NCBI RefSeq assembly: GCF_030867385.1
Contig: NZ_JAPFBJ010000003.1
Location: 558,001 to 622,000, forward strand
Source of the DNA: Sphingobium sp. DEHP117
GTDB lineage: Bacteria > Pseudomonadota > Alphaproteobacteria > Sphingomonadales > Sphingomonadaceae
Length of the DNA: 64,000 bases
Reading direction: 5' to 3'
The notes under the pieces were generated by a model that was given only the letters and a program-made list of their open reading frames with translations, was not told where the DNA came from and ran no database searches. Every line of letters begins with the position of its first letter. Position 1 is the first letter of the stretch. The position numbers and the translations under genes were made by a program. Shown here one piece after another: positions 40,272 through 48,903 of the stretch.

Positions 40272-42671
40272 ATGAATGATCTCCCGATTTTTTGGGCAGC
40301 GACTGCGCGTGCCCGCAAAAATAGTCACGCCGTTGGCTCTTTCGACCTGATTTGCTTCAGCCATCTGCGATGGAACTTCGTTTATCAGCGTCCGCAACAT
40401 CTGATGAGCCGTTTCGCAGAGCAACATGCGGTCACATTCTGGGAGGAACCGGTTTATCCCGATGGCCTGAGCGAGGCCCGCCTGGAGGTTCACAGGTGCC
40501 CGACCACGGGAGTGATGGTCGCAACCCCGCATCTGCCGGGGAGTCTGACTACCGAGCGGGAACAGCAGATCCTCAAGGCTCAGCTGGATGTTTACATGGC
40601 AGGGCGCGCCGACAATCCGCTGGTATGCTGGTATTATACGCCGATGATGCTGCCGTTTTCGGAGCATCTTGTCGCCGATTGCATCATCTATGACTGCATG
40701 GACGAGCTGGCCAACTTCAAGAATGCGCCTGCCGACCTAATACCGTTGGAGCAGGACTTGCTCCGGCAGGCAGACCTCGTCTTCACCGGCGGCTACAGCC
40801 TTTATGAAGCGAAGAAGGAACGGCATGCCAATATTCATCCGTTTCCCTCGAGCGTGGAGGTCGGCCATTTCGCCCAGGCACGGGATCCCGGTGTTGATCC
40901 TGCCGATCAGGCAGCACTTCCGTATCCCCGTCTCGGTTTCTATGGCGTGGTGGACGAGCGCATGGATCTCGAGCTGCTGGCAGCAGTAGCAGACGCGCGC
41001 CCACACTGGTCGTTTGTCATCGTCGGCCCGGTTGTGAAAATCCGCGAGGAAGATCTGCCCCAGCGTTCCAATCTCCATTATCTTGGAGGCAAAAGCTACG
41101 CCGAATTGCCGGATTACCTGCGCGGCTGGGATGTCGCCCTGATGCCGTTTGCCATCAATGAGGCGACGCGCTTTATCAGCCCCACCAAAACCCCTGAATA
41201 TCTGGCTGCGGGCTGCCCGGTCGTTTCGACGCCGATTACCGACGTGATCCGCCATTATGGTGGCTTGGAGGCGGTTGCGATTGCTGACACGGCTGACGCA
41301 TTTGCCGCCGCCTGCGATGCGGCGCTGCAGCTCTCCGCCGCACCCGCTTCCGAATGGCTGGTGGAAGTCGACAGCGTTCTTTCCGAACTGAGCTGGGACC
41401 GCACGGTCGACCAGATGCTCGAGCAGATAGAGGCCATTCTGGGCCACCCAGCCCATGTGCACCCGATCGTGTCGCCTGTGGTGTGGTCAGGGGAACGGCC
41501 CAAAGCCTATGACGTGATGATCGTTGGAGCGGGCTTCGCGGGTTCCGTCATGGCCGAGCGGCTCGCCAATGATGCTGGCAAGCGCGTGCTGGTGGTGGAC
41601 AAGCGACCGCACATCGGCGGCAATGCCTATGACCGGCTCGATGAGGCAGGCATCCTCATCCATCAATATGGGCCGCACATCTTCCACACCAATAGCGACG
41701 AGATCGTCCGCTATCTCTCGCGCTTCACGGATTGGCGCCCCTATGAGCATCGCGTGCTCGCGGCGGTTGATGGCATGGAAGTACCGATGCCGATCAACCG
41801 CACGACGCTCAACATGCTCTATGGTCTCGACCTCAAGACTGACGAGGACGCCGCCGCCTATCTCGCTTCCCGCGCGGAGCCGGTACAGGAAATCCTCACA
41901 TCCGAGGACGTCGTGATCGCCAGCGTCGGGCAGGATCTGTATCGCAAGTTCTTTCAGGGCTATACCCGGAAGCAATGGGGCATGGACCCGTCGGAGCTCG
42001 ACAAGTCCGTCACGTCACGTGTTCCCACCCGCACCAATAGTGACGACCGGTATTTTACCGACAGCTTTCAGGCGATGCCCAAGCACGGCTATACCAAGAT
42101 GTTCGAGAAAATGCTCGATCATCCGAATATCGATGTCCTGCTCGGAGTCGACTACAGCGAAGCGCAGGCGGCCTACCCGCATGACCAGCTGGTGTTCACC
42201 GGGCCGATCGATGAGTTTTTCGATTATCGTTACGGCAAGCTGCCTTACCGCTCGTTGCAGTTTCAGCACGAGACGATCGACGCTCCCCGGTTTCAGAAAG
42301 TGGCGACCGTCAACTATCCCGGCCTTGATGTGCCCTATACCCGCATCACCGAATACAAGCATCTGACAGGCCAAGACGCGCCGAAGACCAGCATCACCTA
42401 CGAATTTCCCAGCGCGGAGGGTGACCCTTATTATCCAATCCCCCGCGCGGAAAATCAGGCGTTGTTCAAAAAATATGAGGCGCTCTCGCTTGCCCGGCCA
42501 GACGTGGTGTTTGTGGGGAGGCTCGCAACCTATCGATACTACAATATGGATCAGGTGGTCGGGCAGGCGCTCGCAACATATCGGCGACGCTTTGCTGCGG
42601 CCAAGGAGCCGAGTGTGCTTAGCCAAGCTGGAGGCGTGCTGCCTGTTCGGGCCATCGCCGCGAACGGCTGA
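40272..42671 (+). CDS. glf: Fusion of family-4-type glycosyltransferase and UDP-galactopyranose mutase
   Basis: A 799-residue fusion. Residues about 25-395 are a GT-B glycosyltransferase: SHLRWNFVYQRPQHLMSRFA, VADCIIYDCMDELANFK, RLGFYGVVDERMDLELLAAV and FISPTKTPEYLAAGCPVVST. From residue about 413 comes Glf: YDVMIVGAGFAGSVMAERLA, HIGGNAYDRLDEAGILIHQY with GPHIFHTNS, GYTRKQWGMDPSEL and TGPIDEFFDYRYGKLPYRSL. Glf, an FAD enzyme, converts UDP-galactopyranose to UDP-galactofuranose. Inferred: the protein makes and then uses galactofuranose, or feeds a partner. ATG 40272 matches the domain start. Confidence 0.9.
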   Translation: MNDLPIFWAATARARKNSHAVGSFDLICFSHLRWNFVYQRPQHLMSRFAEQHAVTFWEEPVYPDGLSEARLEVHRCPTTGVMVATPHLPGSLTTEREQQILKAQLDVYMAGRADNPLVCWYYTPMMLPFSEHLVADCIIYDCMDELANFKNAPADLIPLEQDLLRQADLVFTGGYSLYEAKKERHANIHPFPSSVEVGHFAQARDPGVDPADQAALPYPRLGFYGVVDERMDLELLAAVADARPHWSFVIVGPVVKIREEDLPQRSNLHYLGGKSYAELPDYLRGWDVALMPFAINEATRFISPTKTPEYLAAGCPVVSTPITDVIRHYGGLEAVAIADTADAFAAACDAALQLSAAPASEWLVEVDSVLSELSWDRTVDQMLEQIEAILGHPAHVHPIVSPVVWSGERPKAYDVMIVGAGFAGSVMAERLANDAGKRVLVVDKRPHIGGNAYDRLDEAGILIHQYGPHIFHTNSDEIVRYLSRFTDWRPYEHRVLAAVDGMEVPMPINRTTLNMLYGLDLKTDEDAAAYLASRAEPVQEILTSEDVVIASVGQDLYRKFFQGYTRKQWGMDPSELDKSVTSRVPTRTNSDDRYFTDSFQAMPKHGYTKMFEKMLDHPNIDVLLGVDYSEAQAAYPHDQLVFTGPIDEFFDYRYGKLPYRSLQFQHETIDAPRFQKVATVNYPGLDVPYTRITEYKHLTGQDAPKTSITYEFPSAEGDPYYPIPRAENQALFKKYEALSLARPDVVFVGRLATYRYYNMDQVVGQALATYRRRFAAAKEPSVLSQAGGVLPVRAIAANG

Positions 42672-42719
42672 ATTCTGAACACATGCGTTTCAGTTCCCAA
42701 TCATAGCAGGAGAACATTC

Positions 42720-43220
42720 ATGGCTACCCAAGACGCAATCGCCCTATTGAAGGCAGACCACCGCGAGGTCGAAAATCTCTTTTCCGAATATGAAAACGCG
42801 GAAGGCGCAGCGGAAAAGCGCAAGCTGGCGGAAAAAATCTGCCTCGAACTCACGGTGCACACCCAGATTGAGGAGGAGATTTTCTACCCCGCCTGCAAGG
42901 GCAAGGTCGAAGAGGATCTGCTGCCCGAGGCCTATGTCGAACATGACAGCGCCAAGGTGCTTATCGCGGAGATCAAGCAGGGGAAACCTTCAGGCGAATA
43001 TTATGATGCGAAAATTTCGGTGCTCTCCGAGATGATCAAGCATCATGTCCACGAGGAAGAGGCGTTCCTCAAGGGCATGTTCTCGCAGGCGCGCAAGAGC
43101 GACCTCGATCTGGCAGCGCTGGGCAAGCAGCTCGCCGCGCGCAAGGAAGAGCTGACCGCCCAGTACAAAAAGTCACTGCCGCGCCCTGAAGTCAGAACAT
43201 TCGACACCGTCCAGGTCTGA
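42720..43220 (+). CDS. Hemerythrin HHE domain protein
   Basis: A 166-residue four-helix protein. Iron-ligand positions are seen in LLKADHREVENLFSEYE, LTVHTQIEEEIFYPACKG, YVEHDSAKVLIAEIK and MIKHHVHEEEAFLKGMFS. Such proteins bind a di-iron centre and are linked to oxygen, NO or redox stress. CAGGAGAAC precedes the ATG. It is closed by a strong terminator shared with the convergent alcohol dehydrogenase gene. I found no clear EcfG motif upstream. Confidence 0.92.
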   Translation: MATQDAIALLKADHREVENLFSEYENAEGAAEKRKLAEKICLELTVHTQIEEEIFYPACKGKVEEDLLPEAYVEHDSAKVLIAEIKQGKPSGEYYDAKISVLSEMIKHHVHEEEAFLKGMFSQARKSDLDLAALGKQLAARKEELTAQYKKSLPRPEVRTFDTVQV

Positions 43221-43241
43221 TCTCATTCCCATCGACCAAAG

Positions 43242-43275
43242 AAAGGGGAGACATATCGCTATGTCTCCCCTTTTT
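43242..43275. terminator. Bidirectional Rho-independent terminator
   Basis: AAAGGGGAGACATA and TATGTCTCCCCTTT form a 14-bp perfect stem with a TCGC tetraloop and T-run (A-run on the other side). It separates the convergent hemerythrin and alcohol dehydrogenase genes. Confidence 0.95.
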
Positions 43276-43294
43276 GCTCCGCGATGAAAAGCGC

Positions 43295-44482
43295 TCAGGC
43301 GGCCATCTTCATTCCGGGTTTCAGAATGACCTTGGTCCACTCGTCCTGATTGTCGTGAAAGCACTGATAGCCGCGTGGCGCATCCTCCAGCGGCAGTCTG
43401 TGGCTGATAAGGAAAGTAGTGTCGAGCTTGCCCTGCTGGATCAGCTCCAGCAACTCGGCGGTATAGGCCTGTACATGGGTCTGGCCGGTGCGCAGGCTGA
43501 GGCCCTTCTCCATGAGAGCGCCGAGCGGGAACTTGTCGGCCAGCCCGCCATAAACGCCGGGAATGGAAACCCGCCCGCCCCGCCTCACGGCGAGCAGCGC
43601 CTGCCGCAGCGCCGAAGCTCTGTCTGCGCCAATGCCGACCTTCTGCTTCACCGTGTCGAGCATATTGTCGATCGCAAACCCATGTGCCTCCATGCCAACG
43701 GCATCGATCACCGCATCGACACCCAGCCCGCCCGACATTTCCATCAGCGCCTCGCGCACGTCCGTCTCGCGGAAGTTGATGACGTCAGCGCCCAGACCGC
43801 GTGCCAGCTCCAACCGGTGCGGCCAGTGATCGATGGCGATCACGCGCGCAGCGCCCATGTGCAAGGCGCTCTGCACCGCGAACAGACCCACCGGGCCACA
43901 TCCCCACACCGCAACAGTGTCGTCCGGCTGGATCTCGGCATTCAGCGCAGCCATCCACCCCGTGGGCAGGATGTCAGACAGGAACAGCACATCTTCATCG
44001 TCCATGCCATCGGGAATGACCACCGGGCCGATGTCGCTGAAGGGGACGCGCACATATTCCGCCTGCCCACCCGAATAACCGCCAGTCATGTGTGAATAAC
44101 CGAACAATCCTGCCATCGCATGGCCATAGACAGGTGCGGCCAGGTCCTGCTTTTCCACCGGGTTGCTGTTGGAACAGGCCGAATATTGATGCTGCTCACA
44201 AAAGAAGCAGGCCCCGCAGGATATCGTGAAGGGCACCACGACGCGCTGCCCTTTGGTGAGGCTGCTCTTGGGGCCAGTTTCCACCACTTCACCCATGAAT
44301 TCATGCCCCAGTATGTCGCCGGACTTCATGCCCGGTATCACGCCGTCATAGAGATGAAGGTCAGAGCCGCAGATCGCCGTCGAGGTGACTTTGATGATCG
44401 CGTCGCGCGGGTTGATGATTTCGGGGTCGTCCACTGTGTCGACCCGCACGTCGTGCTTGCCATGCCAGGTGAGTGCGCGCAT
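43295..44482 (-). CDS. Zinc-dependent alcohol dehydrogenase (formaldehyde dehydrogenase-like)
   Basis: A 395-residue MDR-family enzyme. Catalytic zinc ligands are in STAICGSDLHLYDGVIPGMK and DILGHEFMGEVVETG; the structural zinc cysteines are CGACFFCEQHQYSAC. The Rossmann motif is VAVWGCGPVGLFAVQSAL. Sequence context (LFGYSHMTGGYSGGQAEYVR) is that of the glutathione-independent formaldehyde dehydrogenase-like branch. The substrate is uncertain. The start lies 3 bp after the stop of the SRPBCC gene, so the two form an operon. Confidence 0.9.
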   Translation of the reverse strand: MRALTWHGKHDVRVDTVDDPEIINPRDAIIKVTSTAICGSDLHLYDGVIPGMKSGDILGHEFMGEVVETGPKSSLTKGQRVVVPFTISCGACFFCEQHQYSACSNSNPVEKQDLAAPVYGHAMAGLFGYSHMTGGYSGGQAEYVRVPFSDIGPVVIPDGMDDEDVLFLSDILPTGWMAALNAEIQPDDTVAVWGCGPVGLFAVQSALHMGAARVIAIDHWPHRLELARGLGADVINFRETDVREALMEMSGGLGVDAVIDAVGMEAHGFAIDNMLDTVKQKVGIGADRASALRQALLAVRRGGRVSIPGVYGGLADKFPLGALMEKGLSLRTGQTHVQAYTAELLELIQQGKLDTTFLISHRLPLEDAPRGYQCFHDNQDEWTKVILKPGMKMAA

Positions 44483-44485
44483 CGT

Positions 44486-45169
44486 TCAGGCCTCCTCTTT
44501 CTCATGGTGACGGGTTTGTTCTTCCTGCTTGGCCGCGCGTGTTGCGTCGCGCCGCCGGGCCGAGGTGGCGATCTCGCCGGTCTCCATCAGCATCTTGAAC
44601 CGCTTGAGGTCATGCCGCATCTGGATGGCAGGCTCGCGCATGAACATCTTGGCGATGGCTTTTCCGATGGCTCCCCCCGGCGGATCGTAGGCGACGATGG
44701 CGGTGACGCGAGTGCCCCGCTCGCCCGGAGCATCGCGGAATTCAACCCTGCCTTTGGTGTCGATGTCCGAACCCGGCACCGAGCGCCAGGCGATCAATTC
44801 GCCTTCAATTTCGCGGGCGATCTCGGTCTCGACATCGACCGTGAGATCGCCGGGCGCCTTGATCCGCCAGAGCGTGCGTTTCGGGCCGGTGTGCTCAACG
44901 GATTCGATGTTTTCCATAAAGGTCGGCAGATTTTGGAAATCGCGCCAGAATTCGAACAGCTCCTGCCGAGGCCGCGCAATCGTGACCGAACGCCCCTCAA
45001 CATCATAATCGCCAAAATTTCGTCGCGCGGTCCGCCCAGGCGCGCTGTCAGGACTGCCGTGCGCCGCCTCGCGCTTGCGGCGAGCCATCGCCAGCGCGGC
45101 TGCGGCAGCCCCCGCGGTCAACACTGCAGCCAGCCCGATGCCGGCAGCTTTTCTCTCGCTATCATTCAT
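44486..45169 (-). CDS. SRPBCC (polyketide cyclase/START-like) membrane-anchored protein
   Basis: A 227-residue protein. A hydrophobic Ala/Gly-rich segment (IGLAAVLTAGAAAAALAMA) near the N-terminus is a likely membrane anchor. The SRPBCC domain spans about 60-190: GRSVTIARPRQELFEFWRDF, NLPTFMENIESVEHTG and KGRVEFRDAPGERGTRVTAI. The C-terminal tail is highly charged. The start at ATG 45169 (MNDSERKAAG) is preferred over 45220. It is upstream of the alcohol dehydrogenase in one transcript. The ligand is unknown. Confidence 0.88.
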   Translation of the reverse strand: MNDSERKAAGIGLAAVLTAGAAAAALAMARRKREAAHGSPDSAPGRTARRNFGDYDVEGRSVTIARPRQELFEFWRDFQNLPTFMENIESVEHTGPKRTLWRIKAPGDLTVDVETEIAREIEGELIAWRSVPGSDIDTKGRVEFRDAPGERGTRVTAIVAYDPPGGAIGKAIAKMFMREPAIQMRHDLKRFKMLMETGEIATSARRRDATRAAKQEEQTRHHEKEEA

Positions 45170-45312
45170 GTTTTCGCTCCATTTGCGGCCAGTAAGATGT
45201 GCCGCTTTCGGTTGAAGCACTACAGCGCGGCAGGCCGGGTTGCGTTCCGTGCGATGGGTGGAGCCGGTAACCTATGTTAGAAATGGCCCGCAGGCCTGTT
45301 AAGCGCTGCCGC

Positions 45313-45852
45313 TTATCTCATCGCCTCCCGCATCATCTCAATCGCTACGCGGATTGTTTGGATGCGGATCCTTCCACGCCCCACATTGCCGAAATGCTCC
45401 TCGCGATGGATGAGAGAGCCGCCACGCCGGGCGCAGGCAAGATGCACCAGACCCGCCTCACCTTCCGGCCCCGCCTCCCCGGCAAAGCCCGTGACCGCGA
45501 GCACGATGTCCGCCTCGCTGGCCTTGAGGCCGCCCTCGGCCATTGCCCACGCGACTGCCTTGCTCACCGCCCCTTCTGCATCGATGAGCTGCCGGTCTAC
45601 GCCCAGCATTTCGGTCTTGGCGTCTTCCGTATAGGTCACGAACCCTCGCTCAAAGACATGGCTACAGCCCTCCACATCTGTAAGCAGCGCAGCCAGTAAG
45701 CCGCCGGTACAGCTCTCAGCCGTTGCCAGTGTCACGTCGCGCTCGCATGCGACTGCCAACAGGTCTTTTACCGCCGCCTCCACATCGTCAGGCAACTGGT
45801 CGACGATGCGATTCACCCCACCCGATGCCAGCGAGAGGCTGCCTTCATTCAT
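45313..45852 (-). CDS. CinA-family protein (nicotinamide-nucleotide amidase)
   Basis: A 179-residue stand-alone CinA C-terminal (PncC-type) domain. It contains VTLATAESCTGGLLAALLTD, FERGFVTYTEDAKTEMLGV and IVLAVTGFAGEAGPEGEAGL. PncC deamidates NMN to nicotinate mononucleotide and so returns nicotinamide to NAD synthesis. GGAG precedes ATG 45852 at nine bases. The gene overlaps the DUF6766 gene upstream by eight bases, suggesting coupled expression. Confidence 0.88.
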   Translation of the reverse strand: MNEGSLSLASGGVNRIVDQLPDDVEAAVKDLLAVACERDVTLATAESCTGGLLAALLTDVEGCSHVFERGFVTYTEDAKTEMLGVDRQLIDAEGAVSKAVAWAMAEGGLKASEADIVLAVTGFAGEAGPEGEAGLVHLACARRGGSLIHREEHFGNVGRGRIRIQTIRVAIEMMREAMR

Positions 45853-46252
45853 GACCGACATCTCCATGGCCGTGCGGCTTGGCATGGCCACCTACCCGGA
45901 GATACCGTTCGTCGATCTGGCCGATCAGGGCGCGCGCTTTTTCTTCACCGGCCGTCATGCGGATGAGCTCGTCAATCTTCGCCTCGAGCCGGTCGTCGTT
46001 CTCCTTGGATGATGGCGAGCCGACATAAAGAAAATAGGCGAGGCCGAGCACTTGCCACAGCAGCTGCAGAAATTCCGACTGCCAGTTTTCAAAGGTATCT
46101 CGCCCCATCTCCACCAGATAAGCAGATACCTCCGCCGTTTGATGATGCTCTTGCGCTTCGTCGACGAACGCATACCAACCGAAAACCCAGTGGCCGACAA
46201 TTGAGACCAGAAAAAACCCGGCTGTTATCCAGCCATAAGCATATTTCTTCAT
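45845..46252 (-). CDS. DUF6766-like membrane protein
   Basis: A 135-residue protein with two membrane helices (WITAGFFLVSIVGHWVFGWY and FLQLLWQVLGLAYFLYVG) linked by a polar segment containing WQSEFLQLL. A charged tail, KENDDRLEAKIDELIR, is characteristic of the DUF6766 group. The function is unknown. ATG 46252 (MKKYAYGW) follows GGGAGG. It is preceded by an EcfG-like motif and followed by cinA, so it is probably a stress-induced operon. Confidence 0.8.
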   Translation of the reverse strand: MKKYAYGWITAGFFLVSIVGHWVFGWYAFVDEAQEHHQTAEVSAYLVEMGRDTFENWQSEFLQLLWQVLGLAYFLYVGSPSSKENDDRLEAKIDELIRMTAGEEKARALIGQIDERYLRVGGHAKPHGHGDVGHE

Positions 46253-46286
46253 CAGGCACCTCCCGAACATGCACCGGTGCGGAAAC

Positions 46287-46312
46287 AACGCCACACCATC
46301 GGGAAATGTTCG
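46287..46312 (-). promoter_or_regulatory. Candidate EcfG promoter of the DUF6766-cinA operon
   Basis: On the minus strand CGAAC and CGTT are 17 bases apart. The -35 differs from GGAAC at the first base only. It lies about 35 bp before the ATG at 46252. Confidence 0.45.
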
Positions 46313-46348
46313 CCGCTACATCCAAACGAAGCTGGACGACCGAAATGG

Positions 46349-46975
46349 TCAGCCGCTGGTTTTATCCAGCTCTCGCGCACGGGTAAGATGCTGCTCAATG
46401 ATCGGCACCATCTCCCGCGCTGCAGACTTAAGAGGCCCTTCGGCGCCGTCAGCGGCATATTTCCGCATGAGCGCCAGCGCATCTTCGTGCGCATCGACCT
46501 GCCCGTCGATATACTCCTCGTCAAACGCTGCGCCCTTCATGCCGCGCAGTTCGGTCAGGTCGTCCTGCTGATCACCGGTCAGCTCAGCACTAGGTGAAAC
46601 AGCCGGGCTTGAGGAGGAGGCCGCCGCCTTCAGCTTTGTGGTAGACTCCGTATGCGCCGCGAGCATCATGCGAGCGAAGTCCTTGACCTGAGCGGATGTT
46701 GCATTGGTGGCGGCCAGCTTGGCGGCGGCAATTTCAAAAGCGTCGCTCTTTGCTGCCTGATCGGCAAATTCCTGGGCGGTTGGGGTCGTCATCATTGCCT
46801 GCCCCGTGTTCTCTATGGCGTTACCGGCAGCGGTCGCCATATTCTCCATTGCGTTACCCGCAGAAGAGACGGTGCTGTTGTTCTCTTCGTTTTCCCGGCC
46901 ATTGCAGTTTGCAAGCGTGAAAAGCGCCAGCCCTAGTAACGGGAGCGATGCCCCTGTTTTCCATCGATGCGTCAT
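46349..46975 (-). CDS. DUF4142 lipoprotein
   Basis: A 208-residue exported protein. The signal LPLLGLALFTLANC ends in a plausible lipobox cysteine. A low-complexity Asn/Ala/Met segment links to the DUF4142 domain (about 68-205): FADQAAKSDAFEIAAAKLA, VKDFARMMLAAHTESTTKL and VDAHEDALALMRKYAADG. This ferritin-like four-helix domain is frequent in stress-linked exported proteins; its function is not settled. ATG 46975 is chosen to open at the signal peptide. Confidence 0.88.
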   Translation of the reverse strand: MTHRWKTGASLPLLGLALFTLANCNGRENEENNSTVSSAGNAMENMATAAGNAIENTGQAMMTTPTAQEFADQAAKSDAFEIAAAKLAATNATSAQVKDFARMMLAAHTESTTKLKAAASSSSPAVSPSAELTGDQQDDLTELRGMKGAAFDEEYIDGQVDAHEDALALMRKYAADGAEGPLKSAAREMVPIIEQHLTRARELDKTSG

Positions 46976-47034
46976 CAGAAACTCTCCCAGCCCGAATTGG
47001 GCGTCGCTATGGTTGAAATGAGACCGAAACCGCA

Positions 47035-47059
47035 AACGCAACGTGGTGGCGAAATTTCC
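47035..47059 (-). promoter_or_regulatory. Weak EcfG-like motif before the DUF4142 gene
   Basis: On the minus strand GGAAA and CGTT are separated by 16 bases; the -35 has one mismatch to GGAAC. The motif ends about 60 bp before the ATG. Confidence 0.3.
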
Positions 47060-47182
47060 CCTTCTTAACTTGGTTTAGCGATTTTGCTCCGGCCGTTGGC
47101 ACCGGCCCGCATTGTGAAAATGCGTTCTGCCGTTGGCTATCGTACAGCCCGTCGCATACCGTCCCGATTTGAGACGAGATGC

Positions 47183-47207
47183 GGAACCCCCGTGCCACCC
47201 CCCCGTT
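47183..47207 (+). promoter_or_regulatory. EcfG-type general stress promoter of the PRC-barrel gene
   Basis: GGAAC-N16-CGTT, an exact match to the consensus, 77 bp before the ATG. Confidence 0.8.
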
Positions 47208-47284
47208 ACCAGCCCAACAGATGATGAGCCTGCGTCATTGAAGGGGCGGCCATCTTCATCCTCAAAGCCTCGCAGGAGTAACCC

Positions 47285-47656
47285 ATGGCAGATCAACTTG
47301 ACACCAACGAGACACAGCGCCTGATCGCCTCTGACAAGGTGGAGGGCACGGCAGTCTATAATCCGCAGGGCGACCGGCTGGGCACTGTCAGGAACTTCAT
47401 GGTCGACAAGCGCTCTGGCACAGCCGAATATGCGGTGCTGGAATTTGGTGGGCTGTTCGGCCTCGGCACAGATCGGTATCCGCTTCCTTGGAACATGCTG
47501 ACTTACGACACCGATAAGGGTGGCTATGTCGTCAATCTCACGCGGGATCAGCTCGACAATGCACCCCGCTATAATGGCGACGACAGCCCGGAATATACCG
47601 ATGACTATGGTCGTACGGTCTATGGCTATTATGGCCTGAGCTATCCGCTCATCTGA
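47285..47656 (+). CDS. PRC-barrel domain protein
   Basis: A 123-residue soluble protein. The PRC-barrel covers about residues 13-90: LIASDKVEGTAVYNPQGDRL, GTVRNFMVDKRSGTAEYAVL and RYPLPWNMLTYDTDKGGYVV. The tail is Tyr/Asp-rich. PRC-barrel proteins of this size are common stress-induced proteins of unknown role in alphaproteobacteria. CAGGAG precedes the ATG, and a consensus EcfG promoter lies upstream. Confidence 0.9.
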   Translation: MADQLDTNETQRLIASDKVEGTAVYNPQGDRLGTVRNFMVDKRSGTAEYAVLEFGGLFGLGTDRYPLPWNMLTYDTDKGGYVVNLTRDQLDNAPRYNGDDSPEYTDDYGRTVYGYYGLSYPLI

Positions 47657-47697
47657 TGGTCGACATCACCCGTCCTGTTCAAAATCCCAGTGGCTTC

Positions 47698-47715
47698 AAG
47701 TGCGGTGTAGCACTT
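47698..47715. promoter_or_regulatory. Palindromic operator candidate before a Crp/Fnr gene
   Basis: AAGTGC-N6-GCACTT is a perfect dyad with the 6-base spacing seen in Crp/Fnr sites, 41 bp upstream of the ATG. Autoregulation by the encoded regulator is inferred. Confidence 0.5.
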
Positions 47716-47755
47716 TGGGGACCGGGGAGTTGATCGCCGGTGAACGGGACATGCG

Positions 47756-48388
47756 ATGAAACATTTCCCATCCCCGTCCGCAGCCGAGATCAGGCAGTTT
47801 CGCCCGAACCAGTATCTGGTGCAACCTGGAGAAACGCCGCATGCCTATTTGAAGCTGGTGGAGGGATGGGCGTGTCGCTTTCGCCTGCTGACCGATGGAC
47901 GCAGGCAGATCACAGCCCTGTTCCTTCCCGGCGAATATTGCGAACCGCAATGGGGACTGGGTCAGGCGCCGCGCCAACCGATAGTCGCACTGACTACTGT
48001 GCGTGCCTACAGCGAGCCGATGAGTGACACCGGCGCAAGCGCTCTGGTGCTTCAGGCGCTGGTAACGATGCTCGATCGGCAGAACGAATGGATCGTCAGC
48101 CTTGGCAGAAAAAGCGCAACCGAACGGCTCGCAGGGCTGTTCTGCGATCTGTTTGACCGCATGAAGGCCGCCGGTCTCACCTATGGCAACCAGTGTGCGA
48201 TGCCGCTGACACAAATAGATATCGCCGATATCGGCGGCCTCACATCCGTCCATGTCAACCGCGTATTACAGGGTCTGCGTAAACACAGGGTAATGGATCT
48301 GCGCTCGAAATGGCTGAGCATCCAGAACATGGAGGCACTGCGTCGGCTGGCGCTGCTGCCCGCCGGCCTCACCCAGACCGCCGCGTGA
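47756..48388 (+). CDS. Crp/Fnr-family transcriptional regulator
   Basis: A 210-residue regulator. Residues about 10-110 form a cyclic-nucleotide-binding-like barrel (RPNQYLVQPGETPHAYLKLV and ITALFLPGEYCEP). The C-terminal helix-turn-helix is MPLTQIDIADIGGLTSVHVN followed by RVLQGLRKHRVMDL. There is no N-terminal cysteine cluster like that of FNR, so oxygen sensing by an iron-sulfur centre is unlikely. The ligand is unknown. A palindrome sits upstream. Confidence 0.9.
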   Translation: MKHFPSPSAAEIRQFRPNQYLVQPGETPHAYLKLVEGWACRFRLLTDGRRQITALFLPGEYCEPQWGLGQAPRQPIVALTTVRAYSEPMSDTGASALVLQALVTMLDRQNEWIVSLGRKSATERLAGLFCDLFDRMKAAGLTYGNQCAMPLTQIDIADIGGLTSVHVNRVLQGLRKHRVMDLRSKWLSIQNMEALRRLALLPAGLTQTAA

Positions 48389-48506
48389 AACGCCGGAGCT
48401 TACCTCACCATCTGACGATCATCGGAGCGCCTCGCTTATCTGCGGTGCCACCTTCCGGATATGAGAAGGAAAAATGGGTCTGAATGTATCCCGGGGCGGA
48501 TCGGCA

Positions 48507-48531
48507 GGAACCTTCGTCAGGCTGGTCGATT
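48507..48531 (+). promoter_or_regulatory. Weak EcfG-like motif before a 67-residue gene
   Basis: GGAAC is present and GATT lies 16 bases downstream; the -10 matches CGTT at only two of four positions. It lies 35 bp before the GTG start. Confidence 0.3.
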
Positions 48532-48566
48532 GAAAGCTGAAAAACGGCATTATTGGAGAATGGACC

Positions 48567-48770
48567 GTGACCGATCATTCCAAACCGAGCGGCCGCGCCA
48601 ACGCGCGACCGGCAAAGGAAAAGGAAGGCCCGCTCGGCGATATCCTTCCGGGTAGGACCAAGGATGCGCGCACCGGCGGGGGGCAACCGCAGGAGGATGT
48701 GGAAGACCGCCCGGTCGTCGGACGGGTGACACCGGAAGATTACCCCGAGAACCAGCGCAACAAGGGGTAG
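48567..48770 (+). CDS. Small hydrophilic protein of unknown function
   Basis: A 67-residue, highly charged protein beginning at GTG 48567 after TTGGAGAATG. It has no membrane segment and is rich in Lys, Gly, Pro and Asp (RPAKEKEGPLGDILPGR), so it is probably disordered. I do not recognise a family. Placement among stress genes and an EcfG-like -35 suggest a small stress protein, but this is inference. Confidence 0.6.
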   Translation: MTDHSKPSGRANARPAKEKEGPLGDILPGRTKDARTGGGQPQEDVEDRPVVGRVTPEDYPENQRNKG

Positions 48771-48832
48771 CAACGCTTGGCCACCAAAGGCCCCCGGTTC
48801 GTCTCGTCGCCCACGGTTTCCGAATATCCCGA

Positions 48833-48857
48833 GGAACTTGCCGTTAGACCCCCCGTT
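48833..48857 (+). promoter_or_regulatory. EcfG-type general stress promoter of the DUF3008-SDR operon
   Basis: GGAAC-N16-CGTT, an exact consensus match, 46 bp before the DUF3008 ATG. Confidence 0.8.
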
Positions 48858-48903
48858 ACCGCCTAACCCGCCCAGAGCAATAGTCGAGGTTCAGGAGAAT
48901 AGG

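Noticed and set aside
45170..45312. EcfG promoter before the SRPBCC gene
   Set aside because: A GGAAC is present on the minus strand near 45250, but no GTT lies at 16-18 bases, so the match is only half.
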